Shown one piece after another: positions 1 through 10,800 of a stretch of 64,000 nucleotides of DNA (positions are counted from its first letter, which is position 1; the number at the start of each line of letters is the position of its first letter). Source of the DNA: Isoetes taiwanensis (Eukaryota; Streptophyta; Lycopodiopsida; Isoetales; Isoetaceae); assembly GCA_021234155.1 (NCBI GenBank), contig JAJEKV010000027.1, forward strand, positions 16,026,891 through 16,090,890, read 5' to 3'. Position numbers and translations under genes: made by a program. The notes below the pieces were generated by a model. The model made no database searches and was not told the DNA's origin. It saw only the letters and a program-made list of their open reading frames with translations.

Positions 1-1
1 A

Positions 2-379
2 ATGAGGCCTGTTGCAGGTGGCTACCATGGTGTCAAAAGGGCTAAACAGTTAGACTGTTCAGCCCATTGGAAGGGACGAGTAAAAGAATTTGTTTTTGGA
101 CCTGGAGGTAAGGTTGTAATGGATCTGGTTGTGGAGCATGCATATGACTCACACGACATGGCAAAGGAGTCTATTTCAATGAAGCATTCCTTTCCTTCTC
201 TTGAACCCAACTCGCTTTGCTCCTCGGATTTTACTGATGTTGTTTCAGCCAAGAGCATAACTAGTGTACTTGAAGTGTACCATTGCAGAATTGGTCATCT
301 GTTGTTCAAGGATTCGACCATGAGGAGCTTGAAAGAAAGAGGTATATGGTTTCATGCATATCATTCTGAGATATCGTAA
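2..379 (+). CDS. Unidentified exon-like ORF, partial at window start
   Basis: An open frame of 125 codons begins at the window edge and ends at a TAA near 379. I do not recognise the product. It has no signal peptide, membrane segment or familiar catalytic motif. The stretch YHCRIGHLLFKD faintly recalls the His-containing pre-integrase segment of Copia elements, but it is too weak to call. The upstream part is cut off by the window, so this may be an exon, a TE piece or a chance ORF. The ORFs at 480-743 and 863-1189 on the same strand could belong to the same unit. Confidence 0.25.
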   Translation: MRPVAGGYHGVKRAKQLDCSAHWKGRVKEFVFGPGGKVVMDLVVEHAYDSHDMAKESISMKHSFPSLEPNSLCSSDFTDVVSAKSITSVLEVYHCRIGHLLFKDSTMRSLKERGIWFHAYHSEIS

Positions 380-862
380 AAGGGATAGGAAAGCTGGTAG
401 AGATTGATCTACCGATCTGAAACTTATGGGTACCGAGTTTGGTGGGACCGCAAATTGTTGACAAAGATACCGAGATCATTTGGGCAGAGAAGTATTTAAG
501 AATCTTAGGGAAAGAGGAGGAGTGAGATGCTCATTTAAAGTGTTTCTTCCAATTCATGTTTTCTCTTATTTATTTCAATCTGAAACTTCAATTAGGATTG
601 CACCACAGACTTATACAATCCGAGGTGTATCCTCTAATAATCTGGAGAGTATATTTTCTGGCCAGTGGAAGGAAAGGGATCATGAAACCGGGCAGCAAAT
701 CACAAGGTGCACTCCTGCAAATGACACATTTATATTTAGGTGAGGATTGGCAAGTTTTAGCATCGGTTTTACATTTGCATATATCTGTTTTACTAGATTC
801 TCATTGTATTGAATACATTTCTGATTTCTATGGTGTTAAACAGGTACAAGTTGTGTAGCCAG

Positions 863-1189
863 ATGCTATACATCAATTTTTTTATTGAGAGAAGGAAGCG
901 TGTATGGGAGAAATGCCATTGGGCTTGGAGATCAGTAGAAGATCATGGACAGAACTCACCCCTTATGGATTTAGTCATTGGTTTTGATGACAGCTCGGAG
1001 AAGGTGCTGCATGTTGAGGAAGAATGGACTTTACATGAATGTCGGGAGTTCTTGAATACATGTGCAATGAATGGTGACTTCTATTTCCATTTGAATGATA
1101 GAAAGATTGGTTATAGAAGGGAGTGTTCTGTAAAATGCAAGGAATGTAAATCTCCATCTACATTGTGCATCAAATACTTGTTGCTTTAA
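863..1189 (+). CDS. Unidentified exon-like ORF (about 108 aa)
   Basis: The frame from the ATG at 863 to a TAA at 1189 has the composition of real protein: acidic and aromatic residues well mixed, with segments such as EKCHWAWRSVEDHGQNSPL, FDDSSEKVLHVEEEW and GDFYFHLNDRKIGYRRE. A possible 3' splice site (gttaaacag) lies just upstream at about 842, so this may be an internal or last exon. I cannot assign a family. The pattern could suit a beta-rich domain, but that is a guess. Imperfect 108-bp repeats follow directly downstream, so a 3' UTR or intergenic region probably starts there. Confidence 0.3.
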   Translation: MLYINFFIERRKRVWEKCHWAWRSVEDHGQNSPLMDLVIGFDDSSEKVLHVEEEWTLHECREFLNTCAMNGDFYFHLNDRKIGYRRECSVKCKECKSPSTLCIKYLLL

Positions 1190-1217
1190 TGGATAGAAAA
1201 ACATAAGAAAGGCAGTT

Positions 1218-1519
1218 GGTTTTGCAGGTTCAATTCCTGCAGCTATGTCTAAATTTGGTTGCTATTTAAGAATATGTTTCTTGCTGGACTTTACCATTCC
1301 TGTGAACTAATACTTGTTGAATCCAAAAATACATCTGCTATAACATTTGCTGATTAGTTCATGTAAGCCTTTTGCTGTTTATGTGAACTGCTGCAAACTC
1401 AAGTGGTTAATGGTTTTGCAGGTTCAATTCCTGCAGCTTTATCTAAATTTTGTTGTTACTTAACAATATCTACTTAGCTGGACTTTACCATTCCTGTGAA
1501 CTAATACTTGTTGAATCCA
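1218..1519. repeat. Pair of 108-bp direct repeats
   Basis: Units 1218-1325 and 1412-1519 align over their whole length with scattered substitutions. Both begin ggttttgcaggttcaattcc and end near ttgttgaatcca. The spacer contains part of a further repeated motif, gtgaactgctgcaa, also seen near 1606, so the repeat period is about 195-220 bp. No coding potential is visible. Confidence 0.8.
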
Positions 1520-1821
1520 TGTAAGACTAATAGTTCATGAAAGACTTTGCTGTTTTGCAAGACTCTGATTTGATATCACACTGAATTCGCAGTGTTTTGG
1601 TCCATGTGAACTGCTGCAATCTCAAGTGCTTGTTATTCTTTGTCCACAACACGATGAAATCATAGACATGTCTTAGAAGATTGATTACTGCTAGATATAT
1701 TACTGTCTTATATGTAACTTGGGTTTGGAAGGGCTTTCATATTCATGCTTGCTCAATAACCATGTTTGCTCGACTTTAATCTTAAACAGATGGTTATTTA
1801 GCTGAACAAGCTGGAACTTTA

Positions 1822-2067
1822 GAAGTTCAATGATAGTTAGAAGTTCAAGAGACAATGGTATTCAGCTTACACTTAAACATGATCATTGACAATGAACATT
1901 GACAACTTAAGACAATAGTATTCACATCACACTTAAAATGCATTGAAGTTCAATGACAGTTAGAAGTTCAAGAGACAATGGTATTCAGCTTACACTTAAA
2001 CATGATCATTGACAATGAACATTGACAGCTTAAGACAATAGTATTCACATCACACTTAAAATGCATT
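1822..2067. repeat. 123-bp tandem duplication, nearly identical units
   Basis: Unit 1 (1822-1944) and unit 2 (1945-2067) are head to tail and differ at only a few bases. Each unit also contains inner repeats, for example catgatcattgacaatgaac followed by attgaca. The near identity implies a recent duplication, unlike the older 108-bp pair just upstream. The remainder of 2,068-2,459 is AT-rich and I see no convincing gene in it. Confidence 0.85.
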
Positions 2068-2459
2068 GAAGGATATATTCAGAAAGCAGATAAGAAGAAT
2101 GTAAACACAGCATGCATGCAATTAGACATTAGATTACATGTTCCCAAAAATTTTAAGAGTTTCAGAAAAAAACTGAGAATACTTGAACATAAGCACACAA
2201 TGGTGAATATATTTAAGACATTGAAGAATAAACTCAGAAATCAGAAGGAAATACACAAGAAATACATGACTGATTTTATATTATATACTCCCAAAAAACA
2301 ACCGTCTCATGAACGAATTTACAAAAGGCCTGTACATAGCAGGCATGTTCCATCACAAAAAGAGGTAGCATCATAAGTTATGGAGATGAGTTATGGAGAT
2401 TCATATACATGGTCGAGAAAACAAAAGCACAACATTGAAAAAAAAAACACAGGGGTATC

Positions 2460-2726
2460 CTAGGCACGTCCAGGAGGCGGCATCCTGAGCTCCATACGCA
2501 GGTCATTGCCACCAGCTTGAATAACCATCTCTAGAAGGCGCTCATGGTCTGAATGAGGACGGTCTAGCCACTGCTGAACCTTCTCAGAAACTACAGCTCC
2601 CTTTCGAACTAGGCGCTCCACCTCCACACATGAAAATCTGGCGACATACTTGATCCTCTTGCCCGGCTGGCTAGAATTCACAGATTCGTCCATGGGAACT
2701 CTGGCGGTGATCTTGATTCTGGCCAT
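2460..2726 (-). CDS. Small hypothetical protein, 88 aa
   Basis: A minus-strand ORF could start at 2801 (113 codons), but the inner ATG at 2726 gives a more protein-like 88-aa product starting MARIKITARVPMDES and ending MPPPGRA. It is charged and mostly hydrophilic, with a probable amphipathic helix in VERLVRKGAVVSEKVQQWLD. The first residues superficially resemble a histone H3 tail, but the rest does not look like a histone. I do not recognise it. It could be a real small gene or a fragment of a larger one. A GC content higher than its surroundings supports coding origin. Confidence 0.4.
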   Translation of the reverse strand: MARIKITARVPMDESVNSSQPGKRIKYVARFSCVEVERLVRKGAVVSEKVQQWLDRPHSDHERLLEMVIQAGGNDLRMELRMPPPGRA

Positions 2727-2799
2727 GCTCGTTACGATTCTGGTGGGTATGGTTCTGGGAATTGGGAGGAAGATGAAGAGCTCGATTCCAATCGAGTGC

Positions 2800-4385
2800 A
2801 ATGGAGTGCATGCATACGAAATGCACTGTTCTGTCTAAAAAGGCGTGCCATGCAATCAATGCCTTCGTCAACTGATATTTTTTTTTTTTTACTATTAGTG
2901 GTTTAGGGTTGTGCAAGTTTGGTGTACTATTGGTCACATTTGTTATTTGTTAATGGTCACATTTGGAAATATTTATGAAGTTCATGGTTCAAAATTGAAC
3001 CATAAACTTTATGAACCATGAACTTTATCAAAATTGAACCATACACTTTATAAGTGAACTTTATGAAGTTTATGGTGAACCTTGAACCCTTATGGTCACA
3101 TTTGTTAATTTTACGAAGTTCATGATTCAAAATTTTGCAAAGCATAACTAGCATTTTATGGTCACAATTTTGCAAAGCATAACTAGCATGTTCATTATGC
3201 AAAGCAATGGTCACAATTATGTTTAATATGGTAACAAGTATTATGGAAACTTAGAATTGTTTTTGGAGTTTGATGTTCATACAAGTATTGCAATTGAAAA
3301 TACAAAAGGGAGTTTAGGGTTGAGAAACCTTGTATTGATTTGCTATAAAATTTTGCCATAACAGTCTCAAAAGGGTGGGTGAAGAATGGATCCATGTGGA
3401 AAGGGTTGGGCTCTTCCCACATGGACCCAATCCAACTTAAAATTGAAAACAGCAACCTTATATATGACTAAGTTTATTTAACACCTAAGCATGTGGGATA
3501 ATTCAACCACTACAGCTATTTAGGGTTTCAGAAGTCGACCTTGGGATGGGTTTCAGAACTGATATTGATTGTTAAGTTCTGCTATTGATTGTTGATATTA
3601 AGAACTGATATTACTTGTTAAGTTTCAGAACTGATATTGATATGCTGACTTGCTCTAAAATTCTGTCATAACAGCTTGATCCCAAGAATTTGATACAAAA
3701 TTCTTGGGATAGATGGTTGATACAAAAATCTGCACAATTTGAAACAAGAATTTGCACAAAATCTGATACAACAATACAACTATACAACGGGTTTCTGATA
3801 TGCACAAATTAAGATATGCCATAAATCTGATACAAATGCAGTTGCTATAAAGTTTGAGATTCATAAGAAATCAGATAACAATATACCTTTTTCTAATTCT
3901 TTGTCTCTTGCTTCTCCACTCATTTAGTTTGTTCCTGCCATTCGATTCTGACCAAGCCCGTTGTCGACGTCTCTTCATAGCAACTGCCATTGCATCATGC
4001 AAAATTGGCTAGGCACGTCTTGCCACATTCTCTTCATGTCTTGCTAGCACTCCTCTATAGAACCATTGTCCCATTTGGACCAATGGATTGGATTGACGAG
4101 AATGTACCATGTTAGATTACCGCGCCTCGTTGAGTCTTCCTATTAAAACCATCTTGGCTTGCTTTGATGTGATTTTTCCATGCCTTGTGTGTTCCATATG
4201 GCCAAAAAATCTACCATACCTATCTTTTGGCAAACCAAGGCCCATGTGCAAAAATTATATGCACATAATGTGTAACCTCGCTCTCCCCCCATGCATCTAT
4301 GTATGCCTTTGTAAATGCATTAACAAAGTGCAAAAATTATATGCACAAATTCCAAATGCATCTATGTATGCCTTTGAAGAAAGTA
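2800..4385. other. AT-rich intergenic region with short palindromic repeats
   Basis: No gene is supportable. At 2979-3010 lies a near-palindrome (aagttcatggttcaa / ttgaaccataaactt), and the ttcatggttc / gaaccatgaac motif recurs in both orientations to about 3070. A direct repeat with core ttttgcaaagcataactagc occurs near 3132 and 3168. Around 3,600-3,800 the motif gatacaa(c)aatttgcacaa recurs imperfectly. These look like degenerate AT-rich repeats. Confidence 0.5.
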
Positions 4386-6470
4386 CTATTTCTGCAACAA
4401 CAGATTTAAGTTGGATAAGGCATTCCATGCATGCCTTTTTCTGGTTCTTCCATTAGTGGTTCTGTCCATCTCTGCATCTACAAGTTTTTTCCCAAAGTCC
4501 CATACACCTACCTTGGCACTTTCATTGCATAGAAAGTGCTTTTGCCCTCTCACCTCCAATAGACACCTTGGTGGAACCGAGCTTCTTCCATTGGAGGACT
4601 GTTTAGTATCCATTTCCAATTTCACACATCCACCATGCAATCCTGCATTTGATAATACTGTCTCCACTCGTTCAATAGCTTCTTTCCGTTGCTTCTCATC
4701 CTTAATGTTCCAGACAAACAACTCTGAAAGCCAAATCATCTTTTCTACTATCCTAACAAGAGCATGCAGTGTACAAATGTGAACTCTATCCAAGGGAATA
4801 GGCAAAATTGGGATCAGATCTTTATCCTTTAGGTGTCTATCGAGGGAACTGAACTCGATTACATTTGAGAGTACTCTTTGAGGGGCCATTTTTGTTTCTT
4901 TCAAAGTCTCACAAAGAATACAAGCACATTCGAGAAGTCTTTGCACCAGAAGACCTAATATTATACATGGCTTTCTCGGTTTCAAATCTGATGCCGCCGT
5001 GGAAATTAATCAAAAAGAACCAAAACCTTCAACACAAACCTTCTTACCTTTATTATAGCTGTCCACAAGCATAGGTATACACAATCACTCAAAGACCCAT
5101 TTCAAAGCACTTCATTATTCTCCTTATGAACTTGGAAAAGGCCCAACCACCACGTATGCTCCTCGGATTGGATTGAAAACCACTTTCAGTCTCTATCCTT
5201 CCTCTTTAACATTTTTTGTCGTTCATAATCTGCAAAGAAATGCCCGATTCATGAGTGTCAAAGACACCCTTTCATACTTGACTTTGTGGCTGAGTTCCAT
5301 TTCATCAAGCTTCAAACAAACCTCCAACTGGCTGTTTTGAATGCTATCTTCATGTATATTATAGAAAACTACCATAAATTTCAGAATGCTCTCCAAGTCA
5401 AACCACAAATTGTTTCTCTCATGGAGACTAATAATTTTGTTGTCATTGGGGATACCTTTCTTAGATCTTGGCCCTGAAATAGTGAATGGTGCTTCACACT
5501 TGATCGAGTGCATTCCTCCAAGGATCTCTTCAACCATAGTGTTTCTCCTTGCCCTGACAAGATTCAGATGGTGTGGCCTTGGAACCATAACTTTATTTGT
5601 CCCAACCATGTTCAATGCATCCGAGAATTGCTTGAAGAGCAATCTATAAGCTGTTGTACTAATTCCAGCAGAATCACATACATTTTGAATTTTATTTGCA
5701 TCCATTTTAGAACTCACCTCATGAAGAAGCAGGTCCATAACAGATTTCTTCAAATCAGAATTCTCGGGTGAATCTTACAATGCTGCCAACATTCTTCCTC
5801 ACACCCTTTTTTCCCTTACTTGACTGTAGCACTTGCTTCATAGCATAAATTCTCCTTCGAGCAGCCCCACACTTAATATTAAGTGTTTCAATTGGCTTGA
5901 ACTCTTTTATTCTCTCTCGAGCACCAAGAACAGTCCCTTTTGATCTCTCCAATCTCTTCTCGCAAGACACGACATCAAGTTTCATATTCTTTCTAGCATC
6001 CGCCATTGCTTTGAAAGTCTTGCAAACTCTAATTGCTTGACACATTGTTTGAAACATCACAATATCTTCCTCCAATTGAGAATTCCTTTTTGTTAGTGGC
6101 TGACCTCGCTTATCCTTTTCCTTTCTTTGCTTTGCTCTAATCGATCTCTCAATTTAGACAACTCCGTGTCTCTCAAATGCAAGCAATGTGACAAATTGTT
6201 ATTTTGATAAATTAATTGCAAATCAGATTGTGCCGGGCTCTCACAATAGCCTAGCAGCCCCGACTTTCCCTCACAAACAAACCTCACAAGGCTTGACACA
6301 CAATTGAAATTTGGACATTTACCTGTGAATGGATTTCGTGGGTAAATTTCCCCTACTGTCCAGATATCAGCATGCTTGGCTCCACTCAATCTCAAAGCAT
6401 TATGTTCTTCTTTGCTGACAGTAGATTTTGCAAATTCTGATGAAGGCAAGGTAATTCTCATTTGAACCAT
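4386..6470 (-). pseudogene. Broken unidentified minus-strand gene, spanning the duplication edge
   Basis: Four minus-strand frames lie in order and read like one interrupted protein: 6470-6093 (N-terminus, ATG at 6470), 6075-5755 (basic, probable coiled coil around CEKRLERSKGTVLGARERIK), 5753-5223, and 4985-4386 (with HICTLHALVRIVEKMIWL and a later SNAGLHGGCVKLEMD segment). Stops and frameshifts separate them, so the gene is a pseudogene or badly mis-sequenced. I cannot name the family. The HxCTLHA...EK pattern feels like a repetitive lineage-specific protein rather than a housekeeping enzyme, which is inference. The 5' part, from about 5,995 upward, is repeated at 40,721-41,190; the 3' part is not. 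The left edge of the segmental duplication therefore lies inside this gene. Confidence 0.5.
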
Positions 6471-6539
6471 GGCAATGATTTAATGCTAGCGTAAAAACCA
6501 TCCCGTAAACTCCATTGTTGATTTTATAATTGAATTCAA

Positions 6540-6725
6540 ATGTTTCAGGTGGAAATTCAAATTTGAACTACAATTCAAAATTTCCGAGCACTTTAGAGTA
6601 AGGGAAAATAAATATTGAACTGCAATTCAAATTTTTCCGGGCAAATGCAATGAGGGAATTTCAAATTTGAACTATGATTCAAAATTTTCCGAGCAAATGC
6701 AATGAGGGAAATTCAAATTTGAACT
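6540..6725. repeat. Degenerate ~70-bp AT-rich tandem repeat upstream of the minus-strand gene
   Basis: The core attcaaatttgaact is repeated about three to four times with linkers such as gcaaatgcaatgaggga, just upstream of the ATG at 6470. The same array is present at about 41,250-41,450. It could be promoter-proximal repeat DNA; no regulatory role is shown. Confidence 0.6.
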
Positions 6726-7830
6726 CACACGCCCACATGAACCCTAAACCTTGGATCTCGAGCTCAAATCGTGCATCTGCTGTCTTGGAAAACCACCAGA
6801 CACCTCGCTTGAATAGGGAGATCTCAGGGCGATCTCGGAGACACGCCCGAGATCTCATGAACGGATTCGAGGAACCCTAATCGAGATTTCCTCCTCTCTC
6901 TCTCCAAATGACGTGGCATAATGGGATAGGTCTACGTGGGCTCCAAGATACACTTGGATTCTATATTTATGAAGGATAAATGCTCTCCAATATAATTAGG
7001 AAAATAGAAAAAATAACTTATAATATTTCTTAGGGGGACACCAAGAGACCCCATATTTTCTCTAATGACACTTGACATGTATATATACATTGATGTATAC
7101 TTGGACAGTTTGACAGCATTCTTATTACTGCCACGGTTTTTCCCTCGAAAACCCTTCGGGGCGGGGGTTTTTTAACCCGGACAGTAATAAAGTGGACGAT
7201 AAAAAATCATTCTCATTCTCATTCTTTTCCATTGATGGTTATTGACGTTTTGTTAATGGTCAGTGATCTTGTGCAAAACCATTAGTTATGATTTCCCTTT
7301 AAAAAAATTCTTGGGGCATTTGGCACCATTGATTTATGCAACAGTCTTTTAAGTTCTGGCCTTAAATATTTCATAGAATCTTTGATGATCTTAATGGCCT
7401 CAAAATAAAGATAGAAAATCAAAGTGAGAGAAGAACTTATGTCAATACCTCTATTTCCTTTAAAGGCTTCTATTAGTTTTTCTTTTCTTTTTTGAAAAAA
7501 ACTTCAGTCTTTTGCATTTTCTCGGGAGTTCTCTTGGGAGTTTTCTCATCTTTGGCACTTTCCTATGAGTTTTGCTCGGTGGAAATTCTGCTTTGATCTT
7601 TATGATAGAAAGTCTACATGCTGCAAACAAACAAGTAACAAGATTGCAATTTTAACTTGTTTCCTCTCAATTTTTACATTTGTTATTTGATACACATTGT
7701 GAGATCTTGATTCTGTCAGAAACAGACCTGTACACAAGCCGTCAAAACCTTCTGTCCTTGGTAGCACAGAATTTAGTACAAATTTTACACTCCACAAAGG
7801 AGACTAATTACAATAATATAATACAGCTTT
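6726..7830. other. Intergenic region with an LTR-like fragment and DEAH11 3' flank
   Basis: At 7101-7194 lies a C/G-rich patch (cggtttttccctcgaaaac, then ttttttaacccgg) that resembles the R-U5 part of plant LTR retrotransposons. Its reverse complement matches 63,798-63,890 and 29,080-29,172. The remaining sequence, 7,200-7,830, is AT-rich and probably contains the 3' UTR of the DEAH11-like gene. No other gene is visible. Confidence 0.4.
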
Positions 7831-10800
7831 TCAAAGATATCCTCCATGTAACTCTGCCATGTGAGCATAGCATGCTGAACTATCGACAAATGATTCTAAG
7901 CAAACCCAGCACACATGCTTACCACACTTACATGTCACATGATTACAACCATCAACCTTTTCAATTGTGCTGCCACAACAAGGGCAGTTCTTTACATCCT
8001 CCTTGCCTACACGCCATGCCTCAAGAGAGGCATCTGGGTCTTCTTTGTATCTGCGGTACAGTTCACATGACAAGCCTTCATGATACTCAACATGACAGGA
8101 GGTGCACAATCTTGCTGCGCAAGCAGCACATTTAAATATCTTTCCAGAACTAGATGTTCGATAAACAGAAGGGCAGTCTGGAGTGGAGCAAAATTTGTAA
8201 GCACCTCTGCTGGCAGCAACAAAGACGCTGAGAGATGCTTTTTGAAGCTCATCTTCTTGTTCGGGGCTTAGCAAAGAAGAGAAATCTGCCAGCACCATCT
8301 GCTCTATGCAACCTTCATGAGCACAAGTGAGTGGAAAACCTTCTCTATGCCGTGTGGCTGAACTGATCTGATTGACAAGGCATAATTTACAGAATCCATG
8401 GCCACATGATTCCAAATAATACTTGTCTTCGATGGGACACAAACAGATAGGGCAGTCATCATTCCCAGAAGCCAGGAATGATGTTTGTTTGCCAGTGCCT
8501 TTAAGTTCTTCAGCTACTTGTGCAATCGCCTGCTTTACCTTAGATCTAGCCTCATCCTCACCATAGACAGAAAGGCTATGCTGACGTTGGTTCAAAGTCA
8601 AGCGAACTCCAGCTGTTTCCTTGAGATCTGATAAGTCTACTCCAAAGCACTTGACAACTGCTCTCATTAGGCCTTGTGGCAGACCATTTCCTCTTAAATA
8701 AATTCTCTCACATTCGCCTTCCTCGCAGCTTCAGTAAGCCAGCTACAATTTTCTAATGCAGTATTTTTCATGGAGGATGGGCCATATATTTTAACTGTAT
8801 TGGTCCGTTTGTCAGAGAAAATAAAAGTAGAAGTTTGGAATTCTACCTCTTTCAAAAGGCTCACACCATCATGAGAGAACAAGATCTGTAATAATGGTTT
8901 ATCAAGCTTTGGATCCTCAACTATTTTTCCTTCAAGCACCATTTCAAGGCTCGATTTACATCTTGCAACCATTTCAAGGCTTCGTGCAGAAATTTCAATC
9001 CGAAGCCCCCCATTACGACTGGGCTCTGAAGTCAGAATCAACTCAGGAAACTTATGCCGCATAGAATCCATTGCATGTTTTAGCTCCATAATCAAAACCT
9101 TCAACATTCTTCCATGACACATCACACTGCTATAAAACATTGGTTCACATGTGACTGTCTGCCAAGACTGGCAAATAGATAATGGCTTCCCTTCAAGGCT
9201 AGCTATAGCTTCTTTTGCCGCCCCATGGATGCCCTCATCAAATTTTATGACTGCCTTGTAACATTGTGGTTTTTCCAGCACGGTCACCTGGAACTTATCA
9301 GATGGCAAGTAGTTCTGTAGCTTTTCAAACAGTACAGCTTGGCATTGGGCAGTGGAAGGGTTGGATGCTGCATAGTCACGAGGTATCCGTACGCTAACAA
9401 CTGGTTTATCAGTGTGATAGCAGATAGCATGTTTCAACTCATTCTGCATGACATTTGCACCTAAACCATGCATAAATATTTGATCCGCTCGACCACGATC
9501 TCGCTGGCAAGAAACAAAGGAATTGCAGATGAACTTCCCAGAGCAAGCCCGGATAATGGTCTCTGTATCCTCCTCTGCACATTCAATAAAAGCAAAGCCC
9601 TTTGATGGACATCGGGGCCAGGTTAGCGCAGCCCTAACAAAGGGGAAATTAGCTTTAGCACCTTCAGTTGAATCAGTTCTCATTAAGGGAACCACCTTCA
9701 GATGATGATTTCCCAGGAGCTTCCCAGACAGAGTCTTAACAGCAAGCTGAGCAGATCTGAAGGAGCGTAAGCTGACCTCCCCCCATTTCCGGTCAAATTG
9801 ACCCTGCTCATTGTGCGGCTGCTGCCACTGCCGAAAACCAGCAAGCCCATCTCCACATTCATCAAATAAGGAAAGCAACTCGATTGCAGAGTCAAGTGGG
9901 TAAAATACCTCAACTGTAGCATATTCACCAGGCATTATGATCTCCCTTATCATTCCACCAGTCCCAAAAAGCATCCCTGGTGCATTTATCCCTGTTGAAG
10001 TTTCATACAGAGACTTTTCAATGCACGCATTCTGGACCCATCTCCTTATCCTTGCAACTTCTCTGCTGACAACTGCTTTGGCATGTGCTATGTGCTCTCC
10101 AGTTGCATAAATAAACAACTCATTCTTCCGTAGTTCTAGCATGCATCGACCAGATATTTCTTGCTTCAACAACTGGCTTATATATTGAAAACCTTTATTG
10201 TTTCTCCCACGAATCCGTCTTACCAAAGCATTGCCCAAATTACTGATCACTTCTTTCTGCAATACCTGATGCTTCAGTAACGAGACATCATATCCAGTAT
10301 TTCCTTCGAATTCGGATATCCATTCTGGTTCTATAGGTGTAACAGAGACCAAATACTCCATGGAAGTGCACAAGAGTTCTCCAAATACAATCCATTCTGG
10401 ATAATACCCGTGCACTAGCACAGCAGATGCGGGATGAAGATGTGCAAGCTTCCCCATTGCAATCACATCATAACCAAGGCGCTCATTTCCAGAATAAATG
10501 GCAAGATTACCTAGCATAGAAGAAAGGATGATTTTCCTGAAACCAGCACTCAGTTCCTCTGAAGTTTCAGGTGTCAAATTCCAGTCTAGACACATGTCCA
10601 TCCCCAATTCATGCTTAAGGCAAAGCTGTAATTCTATAGCAGTTTCCTTGCAGTTCTTCATTGCTCGATAGTTTATGCTATTAGCGAGGCACCAAGCTTT
10701 CTGAAGCTTAGTAGGTGTTGCATCCCATTCTTGGTATGCAAAGAGGAAGGTCAGAAGGTCACCATGTGGATGGCAAAACCTCATTTTAAGACGATCAGAT

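Noticed and set aside
2-379. Copia pre-integrase domain
   Set aside because: Only a loose match around YHCRIGHLL, with no zinc-binding His/Cys set and no integrase downstream.
7680-8135. 151-codon plus-strand ORF opposite the DEAH11 3' end
   Set aside because: Shadow of the RBR coding region (Cys/His codons read in reverse). Conserved in block 2 only because the DNA is.
9698-9928. 76-codon ORF within DEAH11 exon 3
   Set aside because: Alternative frame of the helicase gene, without its own signals.
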